A stretch of DNA of 64,000 bases from Ochotona curzoniae (Eukaryota > Chordata > Mammalia > Lagomorpha > Ochotonidae), in the NCBI RefSeq assembly GCF_017591425.1, contig NW_024466307.1, positions 8,286,001 through 8,350,000 of the forward strand, in the 5' to 3' direction. The translations under genes were made by a program, and so were the position numbers. The notes under the pieces were generated by a model, which was given only the letters and a program-made list of their open reading frames with translations, was not told where the DNA came from and did no database searches. Position 1 is the first letter of the stretch; the number at the start of each line of letters is the position of its first letter. This document shows positions 43,491-53,060 of this stretch, piece by piece.

Positions 43491-44517
43491 CCATATACAT
43501 ATACACATGTATTCATTTATATACATATAAGTCCAGAATAAGGAAGGAAATGAGGTTTTGTTCTTGATTGTACTTTTCATTTGCAAAATATGTCATCTAC
43601 GTAGATTTTTATTTAGATGATTTATTTATCTACATCAGTTACAGTGAATTCCAAAAATTGGACTTTATGTTGCCTAACTACTTGTGTCTGTGTGCGTTTG
43701 CTTATGCTAACTACTTTACATCCTTCTAAAAGAAAATATAATATGGTCTAAGGTAATAGATAAAGAACAGTCCAGAAAATAGGAACCTTTTTCCTCCTAG
43801 GCATCTCAAAATGCTTCCTACACAGTGCATCTGTTTGGGTTCTGCGACTAAATGGCATTAACACTTGAGAGAATCACATAACATCCTAGGGCTCAGATAT
43901 AAAATGATGAACTTTATTATTTCATTTAGAAAGTTCTATGTGCAACAACTAATAAATTTATCATGCTCATAGAACACGATAGAGATGTGAAATCGACTTC
44001 ATATATCCTGACATGTTTATAGTATCAACCTTTAAGTACTGGTATATAGATTTATATTTTTTTTCCATAGGAGCAGCACAAAACCTGTGCCTTTAAAATA
44101 GAGTTTTATGCATTTCTGACATTCTTTAAGTCTAAAGTCATGACCTGACAATTATACTTAGGGGAGAATTAAAATAAATGTGAAAAATGTAAGGCAATAG
44201 TCCCACGTCTCTTGTTGGCCAAACATTGACATTGAGACAGGCCTGCTGAGAAATGTGAATCACTCTTCCTTCATACACTTATCAGAACCCTTGGTTATGA
44301 CTAGTAAAATATCACAGTAGTAACTGCATTGTATTGATCATATAAATGAATGGAAAGTCAGTTTCATCATAGTAAAGCTAGCTTTTCATTCCTTTCCTTT
44401 GAGACTCCCCCAAGCTGTGCTATCAATGTTGTGAAATCTATTTATTATTCTTCTGCATGGGTCACAGTTTCAAAAAATATTCACTGGGTCACTGGCTCTT
44501 GTAAGAATACATCCACA
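43491..44517. other. AT-rich unique DNA
   Basis: About 1 kb. A TATACATATACACATG-type patch lies at 43494-43530. No gene or named repeat recognised. Confidence 0.4.
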
Positions 44518-44836
44518 AGGCCTAGCGGCTAAAGTCCTCCCCTTGATCACGCCGGGAGCCCATATGGGCACCAGTACCAATCCCAGCAGCTCCACTTCCC
44601 ATCCAGCTCCCCACTTGTGGCCTGGGAAAGCAGTAGACGATGGCTCAAAGCCTTGGGACCCTGCACCCACATGGGAGAGCTGGAGGAAGTTCCTGGCTCC
44701 TGGCTTCAGATTGGCACAGCACCGGCCATTATGATCACTTGGGAAGTGAATCATTGGACATAAGATCTTTCTCTCTATCTCTCGTCCTCTCTGTATATCT
44801 GACTTTGCAATAAAAATAAATAAATCTTTATAAAAA
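44518..44836 (+). mobile_element. CSINE, slightly 5'-truncated, young type
   Basis: It starts inside the head at AGGCCTAGCGGCTAAAGTCC, lacking roughly the first dozen bases, and continues CATATGGGCACCAGTACC, ACCAATCCCAGCAGCTCCAC at the B-box site, CATCCAGCTCCCCACTTGTG, GCCTTGGGACCCTGCACCCA, TTGGGAAGTGAATCATTGGA and the tail TTGCAATAAAAATAAATAAA. The B box is damaged (ACCAATCCC). Minus frame 44470-44754 and plus frame 44543-44734 are repeat translations. Confidence 0.93.
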
Positions 44837-45475
44837 AGAGTGCATACACATGTTAATCACCTCCCTTTGCTCACTGATATTTTCTCTGTATTAGAAATGG
44901 GTTCATGGCCTTTGATATAAATATTTTTGGAACAATGGTTTTGTTATATTGATCCGTATTGGAGTCTAAGATATCAAATTCCTAAAGATTAATTTATTAA
45001 AAGCAATTTCAGGGGAACAGAGGCACTAATTTATTAAACCAAATACATGTGTTAGTGTGTAAAAAGCATTTAAATTTATAGTATATGGAAATACAAGATC
45101 AAGATTTGTAACTTGGATGAAATAAATATGATGCATATTTAGGCATATTTTCTTATATATATAATATTTCCCTTTGCATAGAAAATGCATACAGATAATG
45201 TTTATATCCTCCAAAACAGTGTATTCCTTGTGTTCTTAGAAGTTGATAGTTAAAGTAACTAACATAGGGATATATAATAATGCAAATTTAGCAAAAGACA
45301 AATTTGAGTTGCAGATTTTAATCAGACCCTGCAATTTTGCCTGAGTGATGTGACTTCCTGGAAAGTTATCTAATTTATCCTGTCTAGTTTTTTTTTTTTT
45401 TCGATTAGTAAATCTGTTCTGTTCATAATATTCCATATAAAACTTCTCTGACACAACATAATAAATATTTAGGAT
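44837..45475. other. AT-rich unique DNA
   Basis: AT-rich sequence with a ~14-base T-run at 45388-45401. No gene or named repeat recognised. Confidence 0.4.
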
Positions 45476-45489
45476 AGAAATTTTCTATT
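45476..45489 (+). repeat. Left target-site duplication of the 45490 CSINE
   Basis: AGAAATTTTCTATT, recurring as AGAAATTTTCTCTT at 45820-45833 (13 of 14 identical). Confidence 0.9.
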
Positions 45490-45820
45490 GGGCCTGGCGC
45501 AGTGGTGCAAGTGGTTAAGGTCCTCGCCTTGCACGCCCAGGATCCCATATGGGCGCCGGTTCTAATCCTGGCAGCCCCACTTCCCTTCCAGCTACCTGCC
45601 TGTGGCCCGGGAGAGCAGTGGAGGATGGCCCAAAGCGTTGGGACCCTGCACCCGCGTGGGAGACCTGGAATTGGCTCCTGGCTTCAGATCGGCATAGCAT
45701 CAGCCGTTGCGCTCACTTGGGGAGTGAATCATCGGATGGAAGATCTTCCTCTCTGTCTCTCCTCTCTGTATATTCGCCTTTCCAATAAAAAATAATAAAA
45801 ATAAATCTTTAAAAAAAAAA
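45490..45820 (+). mobile_element. CSINE, full length, young, with target-site duplication
   Basis: One of the best-preserved SINEs in the window. It has a GGGCCTGGCGCAGTGGTGCA head, an A-box-like GCAAGTGGTTAAGG, a B-box GGTTCTAATCC at 45558-45568, GGCCCGGGAGAGCAGTGGAG, CCCAAAGCGTTGGGACCCTG, CTCACTTGGGGAGTGAATCA, TCGGATGGAAGATCTTCC and an A-rich tail of AATAAAAATAAATCTTTAAA type. CpG sites remain numerous (GGCGCC, GCGTTGGG, CCCGCG, CATCGG), which argues for a recent insertion. Retroposition in trans by L1 is the known mechanism for the family. The three frames across it are repeat translations. Confidence 0.97.
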
Positions 45821-45833
45821 GAAATTTTCTCTT
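45820..45833 (+). repeat. Right target-site duplication of the 45490 CSINE
   Basis: AGAAATTTTCTCTT. Its first base is shared with the A-tail of the element, and it matches 45476-45489 at 13 of 14 positions. Confidence 0.9.
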
Positions 45834-46475
45834 GCAGCTGAAGCCTTTGGAAGAGACATAGGGTAGGTGTTAGAGGTTAGTGGTAGAGTGTTTTCAAGAA
45901 GCTGTCAGTTCAAAATGACCCTACCCTCTCCCTCCCAAGTGGGAGGTGCACCTTCCCCTTCACTCCAGACGATTGAACTTGTGGTTCTTGAAGGACATGG
46001 CACTTATATAACAGCATGAGGAATGTGCTTCCTCACCTGTGAGAAGATGTGTGAATGTGAGGATCAGGTTGCTGTTGGGGCATTGCAAGTTTCTATCTGA
46101 GATAGACATAAGGATACTGCAGTGTTTCTTATAAACCAGAGGGAGCAGGTGCCATGAAGATTCCTGGACAAAATTGTGCACATACTAGGAAAGAAATGTG
46201 TATATATGTAAGTTGTGATCTGACAGCAGAGAGTTTCGTAATGGGAAGACTTTAACTGATTCCAATTCTCTGCACAAAGAGGGCTGGGAGATGCATGGTG
46301 TCCAGATATTATCACAAGGAAAGTCAATGGATTTCCAAGCAAGAGAGAAGCTGCAGGAGACTATATCATTGCATATTGGAGCACTGTAGAAGATCTCCAA
46401 TATCACCGCAAGGATAGGAGACAGCATGAATCACCCCTAAAGCAGAGAAGACCTGTTAGAACAAGCACTAGTAAC

Positions 46476-46556
46476 GGCCAGTGGAGACCAAGGCTCTGTT
46501 GATGTGTGGCAGGCATTGCTTTAGTCATGGCCAGTGGAGACCAAGGCTCTGTTGAT
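46476..46556 (+). repeat. Direct duplication, 28 bp identical, 53-bp period
   Basis: The 28 bases at 46476-46503 (starting GGCCAGTGGAGACC) recur exactly at 46529-46556. The bases just upstream of each copy are also similar (CTAGTAAC and TTAGTCAT), so the duplicated unit is probably the whole 53 bp. Confidence 0.9.
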
Positions 46557-46755
46557 TGGGTGGCATCACTCATGTACTTGTCTTCCCAAAACCTCAACGT
46601 AGAGTTGGTGCCCAAATGGCTACCAAAATTTCTCATTAAGAATGTTGTATGGATGAATACCAATGGACCAATAAAGGCATTCAAGCTCTTATAACAGCAT
46701 AATGATTATTCTATATTTTAAAAATAAGCCAAAAACCAAAAGAAAGTATGTCTGA

Positions 46756-46808
46756 AGAGTGGTAAATACGGTAAAAAAAAAAAGAGTGGCAAATACTGTA
46801 AAAAAAAT
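46756..46808 (+). repeat. Short tandem duplication, 27-bp period
   Basis: AGAGTGGTAAATACGGTAAA and AGAGTGGCAAATACTGTAAA, each followed by an A-run, lie 27 bases apart with two substitutions outside the A-run. Confidence 0.85.
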
Positions 46809-47299
46809 TCTGGCTTGGAAATTAAAACTCTTTTTAAATTTTTTCCTATTCTTGTGAATCAGATTTCTGTGCTAATTGTTACCTCAATCACTTTGTGTTA
46901 ATAACTGAGGTGCCTGAGAATCTTCCTGGACCCTGAGTTGTGCCAATCACCGCATTTTTCTTTCTAGCGACACACATAATGTGGAGCATAGGCAGTTAGA
47001 TTTAGTCCACTTGCAAATTCATTTTTTCCTCTTTGGATCCATTACTTTCCCAGGATTTAATGTGACATATTAAAAACATAAAATCATATGAAATACTTTA
47101 TCATAAAGACCAAACTACCAAAAAATTCGTAGCACATTACTCCATGGGGAAATAAGTGTAAGCTTTCTGCAGAAAACATATGGCAAACTCACAAACAGTG
47201 CTTTTGCAGGTGTTCTAAATGGGAATAGTGTTCCTTGTAAATCTCCAGGAAAATAATAGCTTGTTAGTGCTAGAGATGCTGGGGCACTTAACATCCAAT

Positions 47300-47515
47300 G
47301 ACCCCCTTTGACAGATGTGGAAATTGAGGTCCATTGCCACTTACCTTGGGTAGCAGTGTCATAAAACATGAGCTAAATACGGGGAATTGGAGTCAGAGAT
47401 ATGAAATTCATACCCTAATCCTGGAATGTATTTCCTTGGGAAATTTGGCAAGTTCCTTAATATCTCTGGGTCACAATTCCTTTCTTGTAAATGAGAATAC
47501 TAACAGGCTGACTAG
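47300..47515 (+). mobile_element. MIR relics, one antisense fragment then one sense copy
   Basis: At 47308-47352, TTTGACAGATGTGGAAATTG and AGGTCCATTGCCACTTACCT match reverse MIR (ACAGATGAGGAAACTGAGGCxCAGAG ... GTGACTTGCCC). From 47385, GGAGTCAGAGATATGAAATT, TACCCTAATCCTGG, TTGGGAAATTTGGCAAGTTC, CTTAATATCTCTGGGTCAC and TTCTTGTAAATGAGAATACT follow sense MIR order (GGAGCCAGAC ... TTGGGCAAGTCACTTAACCTCTCTGxGCCTCA ... TCTGTAAAATGGGAATA). Both are ancient. Confidence 0.65.
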
Positions 47516-47611
47516 CACAATACAAACGTCATAAATTTCTGTAGACGTTGTTTTCAGCAGTTAATTTACATTAGCACCTTTTACATTTCTGCCTGATGTT
47601 ATTAATTTTTC

Positions 47612-47850
47612 AAGGATCAGCTACTGTTTCACTCCCCAAACAGCAAGAACGACAGAGAAGGGCTGATGCCAAAGATGGGAACCAGGAGTTTATTCCCAGT
47701 CTTCAATGTGGGTAGACTGGCCCAATAATTGAGCCATCTTCCAATGTTTTTCCTGATATAAATTAGCAGGGAACTGAATGAGAAACAGAGCAGCCAGGAC
47801 TCAAATCAGCACCCATATTAGTAACTGAATACCGAAGACCTCTGATAGGG
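47612..47850 (-). mobile_element. Old CSINE, antisense
   Basis: GTTTCACTCCCCAAACAGCA, GGGAACCAGGAGTTTATTCC, GTAGACTGGCCCAATAATTG, AGCAGGGAACTGAATGAGAA, GCAGCCAGGACTCAAATCAG and CACCCATATTAGTAACTGAA appear in reverse CSINE order. The reverse tail is missing and divergence is high. Confidence 0.75.
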
Positions 47851-47950
47851 CTTATGGGCAGCCAGTGTGTGGATCTCATGGCCCATTACCTTGTGGACAG
47901 TCCCAAGGGTGTGTATATCTATATGTATATATGTACATACACATATATGC

Positions 47951-48178
47951 AGAGAGAGAGATCCTCACCAAATGTCTACATCACAGATGCTGGGCAACAT
48001 CAGTATTAGAAGGCAGGAAAACAATGCGTATTTCCCATGCGAGTGCCAAGCATCCAATACTTGAGTCATTTCTTACTGCCTCCCAGTGTGTGTATATTAG
48101 AAATAACACTGGAGTCAGGAGTGAAACTGGAACTGAAATACCCAGATGGGATGTGTGTATATTAGCAAGAAGTGTCTT
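47951..48178 (-). mobile_element. Old CSINE, antisense, first part (split by a younger CSINE)
   Basis: ACTGCCTCCCAGTGTGTGTA, GAGTCAGGAGTGAAACTGGA and ACTGAAATACCCAGATGGGA are reverse old-CSINE motifs (CTGCCTCCCAGGxTGTGCATTAGCAGGAAGCTGGAGTCAGGAG...GGGACTC). The element continues after the nested insertion at 48504-48535, where TTCTTAGCCATTATGCCAG is the reverse of its head. It starts in an AGAGAGAG purine patch. Confidence 0.7.
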
Positions 48179-48182
48179 TTTT

Positions 48183-48501
48183 CAAAGATTTATTTATTTT
48201 TATTGCAACATCAGATATACACAAAGGAGGTAGAGAGGAAGATCTTCTGTTCATTGATTCACTCTCTAAGCAGCTACAACAGCTGGAGCCGAGGCAATCT
48301 GAAGCCAGGAGCCTGGCGCCTCTTTTGGGTCTCCCACAAGGGTTCAGGGTCCCAAGGCTTTGGGCCATTATGTACTGCTTTTCCAGGCCACAAGCAGGGA
48401 GGTAGATGGGAAGCGGGGCCATTGGGATTAGAACCAATGCTCAATGGGATCCTAGCACGTTCAAGGCAAGGACTTGAGCCACTAGGCTACTATGCTGGGC
48501 C
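48183..48501 (-). mobile_element. CSINE, full length, antisense, nested in an older CSINE
   Basis: On the plus strand CAAAGATTTATTTATTTTTA (reverse tail), GAGGAAGATCTTCTGTTCAT, CACAAGCAGGGAGGTAGATG, CCATTGGGATTAGAACCAAT (reverse B-box region), GGGATCCTAGCACGTTCAAG, ACTTGAGCCACTAGGCTACT and an end at CTGGGCC. Imperfect duplications flank it (GCAAGAAGTGTCTT at 48165-48178; GAAAGCAGTGTTCTT from 48504). The 91-codon minus and 77/124-codon plus frames are repeat-derived. Confidence 0.95.
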
Positions 48502-48503
48502 TA

Positions 48504-48535
48504 GAAAGCAGTGTTCTTAGCCATTATGCCAGTTG
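48504..48535 (-). mobile_element. Old CSINE, antisense, remaining head fragment
   Basis: GAAAGCAGTGTTCTTAGCCA and TTATGCCAG complete the older CSINE interrupted at 48178. Its head sequence (reverse of CTGGCATAATGGCTAAG) is what the left part lacks. Confidence 0.65.
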
Positions 48536-48559
48536 TTTATCCTGCATCTTTACTTACAA

Positions 48560-49120
48560 AGCTTTAAAAATTTTAGTTGTAGATAATTGTAGAATTATAC
48601 ACAGTTGCAAAATGTATAAGAGAAAAATTCTGTGCACCTCTCTATAGTTATATATTACAAAACAGTAGCCTAACATCACATCTAAAAAATTGATACTGAG
48701 GAAATCATCAATCTTACTGAAGCTCCACCAATGCTACTGTACACATTTTGGTGTGTGTGCATTTGTCTGTATTTGATTCTGTGTGATTTTATAACACATA
48801 TGGAGATCTCTCACGTTGGTGGACACATACTATGGTGCCATCATAGGTATTTCTTGCACAATTATGTCACAGCCCCAGCTACCCCTTACATTGCAAGTAC
48901 TTGGGTATCTCAGTAGTAGTTCCTTTTTGCTGTTGAGTAGTTGAGTAATATTAGATGGAATTGATGTACTATTTTTTTAGTTAGTTTGATACACTTAAGG
49001 GTGTTTTGATTGCTTCCAACTTTTTGATTTTATGAATAAAGCTTTTGTTTATGAATAACCAGCATCTATAGGTTTTTATATAAAGTTAAATTGTTATTGC
49101 TATGGGAAAATGTTTAAATT
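48560..49120 (-). mobile_element. Ancient L1M fragment, antisense (3' UTR to ORF2 end)
   Basis: TTTAGTTGTAGATAATTGTA, GAATTATACACAGTTGCAAA, GTGATTTTATAACACATATG, CACAGCCCCAGCTACCCCTT, TTGCTGTTGAGTAGTTGAGT, GATTGCTTCCAACTTTTTGA and ATGAATAAAGCTTTTGTTTA match, in order, the reverse of L1M 3' sequence (AGAATTACACAGAGTTGCAAA ... CAATTTTATCACATGTG ... TTTTTATTGCTGAGTAGTATTCC ... GGTTGTTTCCAGTTTTTGGCTATTACGAATAAAGC). It has no open ORF2. Confidence 0.75.
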
Positions 49121-50747
49121 GTGGAACTAATAAAGATTAAATGTAGGTAAAAGGAGAAGTAGGAAGCCCCTAAGAAGTTGAATAGATGTCAAAATAAGTA
49201 TTGCATTCTTTCTAAGCTTAAAAGACATATCCTTCTTCTACTTTGAAAACATTTGTTCTTAAGTTTTTCTTAACCATGGCAAAAAGTTAACCTTACATTA
49301 TGAAAGATAACTAAAAACTTACCGTTTCGTTTGTCAGTACTTGGTAACTGATAAAATATATTCAATTTTACGATATCAAGTGACTTATGTTCCCCTTCAC
49401 CCAAAGAGTAGAGTTAATCGTCTGTACATTTTAAATGATGAAATCAATTTTATTGCTCTTGCTAAAATTTGCGCTGTTTCTCTGATACCTATTCTCAGCA
49501 TTTTGTATGGCAAAAGTATAGAACTTGTTCAATAGCGACTGCATAACAAATATTTGAGTAGATCAACAGTAGTTCTCTCTAGACAGACAACAGTATGATT
49601 ATAGGGATTTGATGCACACGCACAATCGGAAATTGAAATTGCCATGTGTTAGAAAGACTGTGCTGTTCCCTTTGAGGTTTGTATTGGACGTCTGCATTGT
49701 GTGTTGGTCACCGACAACCAGAGACTTACTATCGATCCTGACGTGTTTTCAAGATGCTTGTCAGTCAAGGCTAAATCTTTTATGCAACTTTTACTTTTTT
49801 TCCCTCTAGAATGTCTGCTGCAATTATCTGAATGAGACAAAAATCTTGGCTTTCTAATTCATTGGAAAGAAGGAACCCTTTCAGTGTTTATCCTTTTGCC
49901 TCAATATATTTCTGTTCTTGTTCTTATTTTCTGTACTTCTTTGCCATTATGAAAATTCTGTGTCTTTTCCTTCCAATTTCGAAAGGTAATGCATGCCTCA
50001 GGTTCTATGCCCTTGGAGTTCTCCGTCCCCTCCATTGGATTTGTTACGTTTTGCCTTGAAATATGCAAAAACTTCATTGAGGAAAAAATATTTATTCTTA
50101 GCTCATCTTTTTCTTTTAACCAATGCTTACATGGGTGTGTTTCACAGGGTTAGACATTACTTCCTTTCATTCTATTTTTCTTTGCCTTTCTTAGTAGCAC
50201 CCTCTAAATAGCATCATGACTGCAAAGGTTGCAATGCTAGTCTCTTTTATCAACAATAACAACACTGACAATATAGTCCCCCCCATCTTCCTACTGCTCG
50301 ACCCTACTATCAGTGGTGATTAATAAAGCAACCTGAAAATGTTGGTCTTTTCATGGTATCTAGAACAGTTACTTGTTTGTCTTCAAATATTAGTAATAAT
50401 TAATAAAAGTTGCCCTTTTCCCCATCCCGTAAATATTTTTACCTCCCTCCTTTCTTGCGAGCATGGGAAACTAAACAAAGATGTTTGTAAAATCATGTCC
50501 GGTGATCACAGCGTGGGGGATTTAACATAACCAAGCAGCATCTGATCGCAGGCCTGACCATACCGCCCGTTTCAGTGAATTCCTAAAGCACGTTATCTGC
50601 GGAGGAGCACGTCTGTGCACGGCAGCACCAAGGAAGGCTTTAGTTTTAACTGATACGAGAGTCTCGACCTTCATTCCTGTTCCACCTACTGCCAAATAAC
50701 TATCCCTCAGAACCTCAAAACTTCATTTGGAAAACAGAAGAAAAAAT
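49121..50747. other. AT-rich unique DNA
   Basis: About 1.6 kb. Plus-strand frames of 63-75 codons (49341-50530) are scattered and domain-free. Parts may be decayed antisense L1 given the T-rich plus strand. No gene recognised. Confidence 0.4.
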
Positions 50748-51066
50748 GCAGCTGCCGTAGTGGCATATGTAATTGAACTGCCATCTGTGATGCTGGCATT
50801 CCTTATGAATGCCAGTTCAAATCCTGACTGCTGCACCTGTGCCTCAGCTCAATGCTGCTGCGCCTTGGAGAGCAACAGAAGATGGAACAAGTACCTGGGT
50901 CCTTGCAGCTCACGTGAGAGGTATGCGTCAAGTTTTTAAACTCTGACTTCGACCTAGCTGAACTGTTGGCACTGTGGCCATTTGGGGGTGGAGACAACAG
51001 ATGGAAGTTCTATTTCCCTATTTGTTTGTAACTCTATCTTTCAAAGAAATAAAAACAAATCTTTTA
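50748..51066 (+). mobile_element. Old CSINE
   Basis: GCAGCTGCCGTAGTGGCATA head, GTGATGCTGGCATTCCTTAT, GCCAGTTCAAATCCTGACTG at the B-box site, TTGGAGAGCAACAGAAGATG, AAGTACCTGGGTCCTTGCA, GTGGCCATTTGGGGGTGGAG and TCTTTCAAAGAAATAAAAAC. The tail leads almost directly into a young CSINE in the same orientation 16 bases later. Confidence 0.85.
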
Positions 51067-51071
51067 AAGAA

Positions 51072-51082
51072 AGAAGAAAATA
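51072..51082 (+). repeat. Left target-site duplication of the 51083 CSINE
   Basis: AGAAGAAAATA, repeated exactly at 51421-51431. It lies in the A-rich tail zone of the preceding old CSINE. Confidence 0.75.
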
Positions 51083-51420
51083 GGGCCCGACGCAGAGGAC
51101 GAGAGGCTAAAGTCCTCACCTTGAACGCGCCAGGATCACGTATGGGCGTTGGTTCTAATCCCGGCAGCCCCGCTTCCCATCCAGCTCCCTGCTTGTGGCC
51201 TGGGAAAGCAGTCGAGGACGGTCCAAAAGCCTTGGAACCCTGCACCCATATGGGAGACCTGGAAGAAGCTCCTGGCTCCTAGTTTTGGATCAGCACAGCA
51301 CCGGCCATTGTGGTCACTTGGGGAGTGAATCATCGGATGGAAGATCTTCCTCTCTATCTCTCCTCCTCTGTATGTCTGACTTTGCAATAAAAACAAATAA
51401 ATCTTAAAAGAAAGGAAGAG
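51083..51420 (+). mobile_element. CSINE, full length, young, with target-site duplication
   Basis: GGGCCCGACGCAGAGGACGA head, GAGGCTAAAGTCCTCACCTT, a B-box GGTTCTAATCC at 51151-51161, CATCCAGCTCCCTGCTTGTG, GGGAAAGCAGTCGAGGACGG, CCATTGTGGTCACTTGGGGA, CATCGGATGGAAGATCTTCC and TTGCAATAAAAACAAATAAA. It keeps many CpGs (CCCGACGC, GAACGCGCC, GTCGAGGACGG, CATCGG). An exact 11-bp duplication flanks it. Insertion in the tail of an older SINE is common because L1 endonuclease prefers TTAAAA-like sites. Confidence 0.97.
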
Positions 51421-51431
51421 AGAAGAAAATA
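51421..51431 (+). repeat. Right target-site duplication of the 51083 CSINE
   Basis: AGAAGAAAATA, identical to 51072-51082. Confidence 0.75.
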
Positions 51432-51835
51432 AAAATAGAAACAATGTGAAAGGAGATAAGTGAAAATCAATGTGTGATCCTGCATTAATTTGCCTTGAAA
51501 GAGAAGTTAACTACATTTAAATCTCCTTTAGACACAATATCTTCCTCTTTAATGACTTTTTGATAGAACTAATGAAACTCAACCTAGATGCAGACAACTT
51601 ATTATATACCTGCTTACAACACATCCATGTGCACACACACACACTAGCAGAGAGAGAGACAGAGACCACAATTTCTCCGAGGACACCAAAAATAAATAGC
51701 ACATTTTTTTCTCCCACAGAATTATCCAGAGGTGTTTTCATCACTTTGAGAAGTAAAGCCATCAAAATGAGATATTATCCAGGCAAAAGGAGCAAAACAC
51801 CACCTTGGATATATATGACGCTCACTTTCATCTAA
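51432..51835. other. Unique DNA with small CA and GA patches
   Basis: A CACACACACACAC run and an AGAGAGAGACAGAG run lie close together at 51632-51665. The 91-codon plus frame (51560-51835) crosses them and shows no domain. Confidence 0.4.
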
Positions 51836-53060
51836 CAGAGTTCATATAAATCCTGGCAGCTGTAATCCAGGAAATAAGGAAATTAAAACGATGAATATAA
51901 ACGAGCAAGCCCCTCACATGACAATGACCCCTTTGGCCTTGCTCTCCTTCCCTCCCCCACCTTACTTTTACATATGCTGGAACATAATCAGCCTGCCACC
52001 ACTAATGTTATAAAGTAGTAATTGTCCCTAATTGGTAGGGAGGCGACAGACCATTCTGGTAATGTTGTGAAACTGTAAGAAAGGCGGAGTGAGGACATTC
52101 AGAGGCCCAGCAGTCATTATCCACTCATTTGGCCTGTTTGTGTGGGGACAGCTCATTATAGCCCTTAAGAAACCTCCGAATAAAGAGGGAAAGTAGGTAG
52201 GGAGGCAAGGTTCAATAATTAGTGTGCAGCACATTTATTTTTAAGATTCAAAGAGCAGGATTAAGGGTGGGGGAAATGTGACCAGAGTAACAATTAAGAA
52301 ACGGAACGTCCTGAACTAAGTGAGTTTTATGTAATTTTTTTTTCCATGGGAGACGGGGTATATAACAATCCTATATTATGGCATAAAAAATGGCATGTCA
52401 CTTTTATTACATTGTTTCAATTACGACCCGGATCATCCTCTTCCGTATTATAGTGCCAATTTCATCCTTAAAGGGAGATTTATTCTCCTGAGTCCTAAAA
52501 AGATTCTCTCCACGTGACGTATCAGAAGGTTCTCATATCATTTTTCCTCTCAGCATTTGTAGATTTGTTCTGGGAGTTAGAAATATATTTATGCACACAG
52601 AGCTAAAGCACAGGTGTTTTTAGAAGTTGCATCTGCATATAAAGGGTCATATTTTGTTAAAGATTAAGCATGTGACCTCTCAGGTTTTAATGAATATGAG
52701 TGTCATATAGATGTATAGACTTGTAGTTACCTAAGATTTTTGAGAAGTGATCAATATAGTGTTTTAAAGTTTTTTTTACTGGCATCATCTTTAAGATGAT
52801 TTTCCCAATTAACCACTGAGGTTGCAATTAAAGTTTTTTTGGTCCACTTAATATAAATGTGAAATCAAGCGGTTCAGTATTTTTCAATTAAATGACATTG
52901 TGATTTGATTTTTCCAAGGAAGAATCTGCATTTTAAATACATATTCATTGAAGGATTTTAGAGAAAGTTCTGCAATTAATATATACTTCACCTGCTTGCT
53001 AAGAAGAATATCAGAAAATATTTAACTGCATTATAAAAACAGCAGCAGTCTAAGTCTGCA
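51836..53060. other. Repeat-free block, candidate conserved non-coding element cluster
   Basis: About 1.2 kb without recognised repeats. The first ~400 bp mixes CT-rich stretches (CCTTCCCTCCCCCACC) with CCTAATTGGTAGGG, AATAATTAGTGTGC and CTCATTTGGCC. The next ~600 bp has CACGTGACGTATC (52512), ATCTGCATATAAAG and repeated TTTAATG words. The texture is unlike the decaying repeats around it and resembles developmental regulatory DNA, but one sequence cannot prove constraint. Confidence 0.25.

Larger units (their letters stand above)
45834..47299. other. Unclassified DNA with internal duplications
   Basis: About 1.45 kb that is less AT-rich than its surroundings at 45.85-46.7 kb and contains a 53-bp-period duplication (46476-46556) and a smaller 27-bp-period one (46756-46808). 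AATAAA lies at 46670-46675 in a CCAATAAAGGCATTC context, as seen in some LTRs, but I cannot define an LTR. Overlapping minus frames (93, 92, 80 and 73 codons) have no domain. Possibly an unrecognised retroelement. Confidence 0.35.

Noticed and set aside
45490..45820. CSINE A/B boxes as a real tRNA gene
   Set aside because: The element has the ~320-bp SINE body and A-rich tail. It does not fold as a tRNA with a complete acceptor stem as far as I can see.
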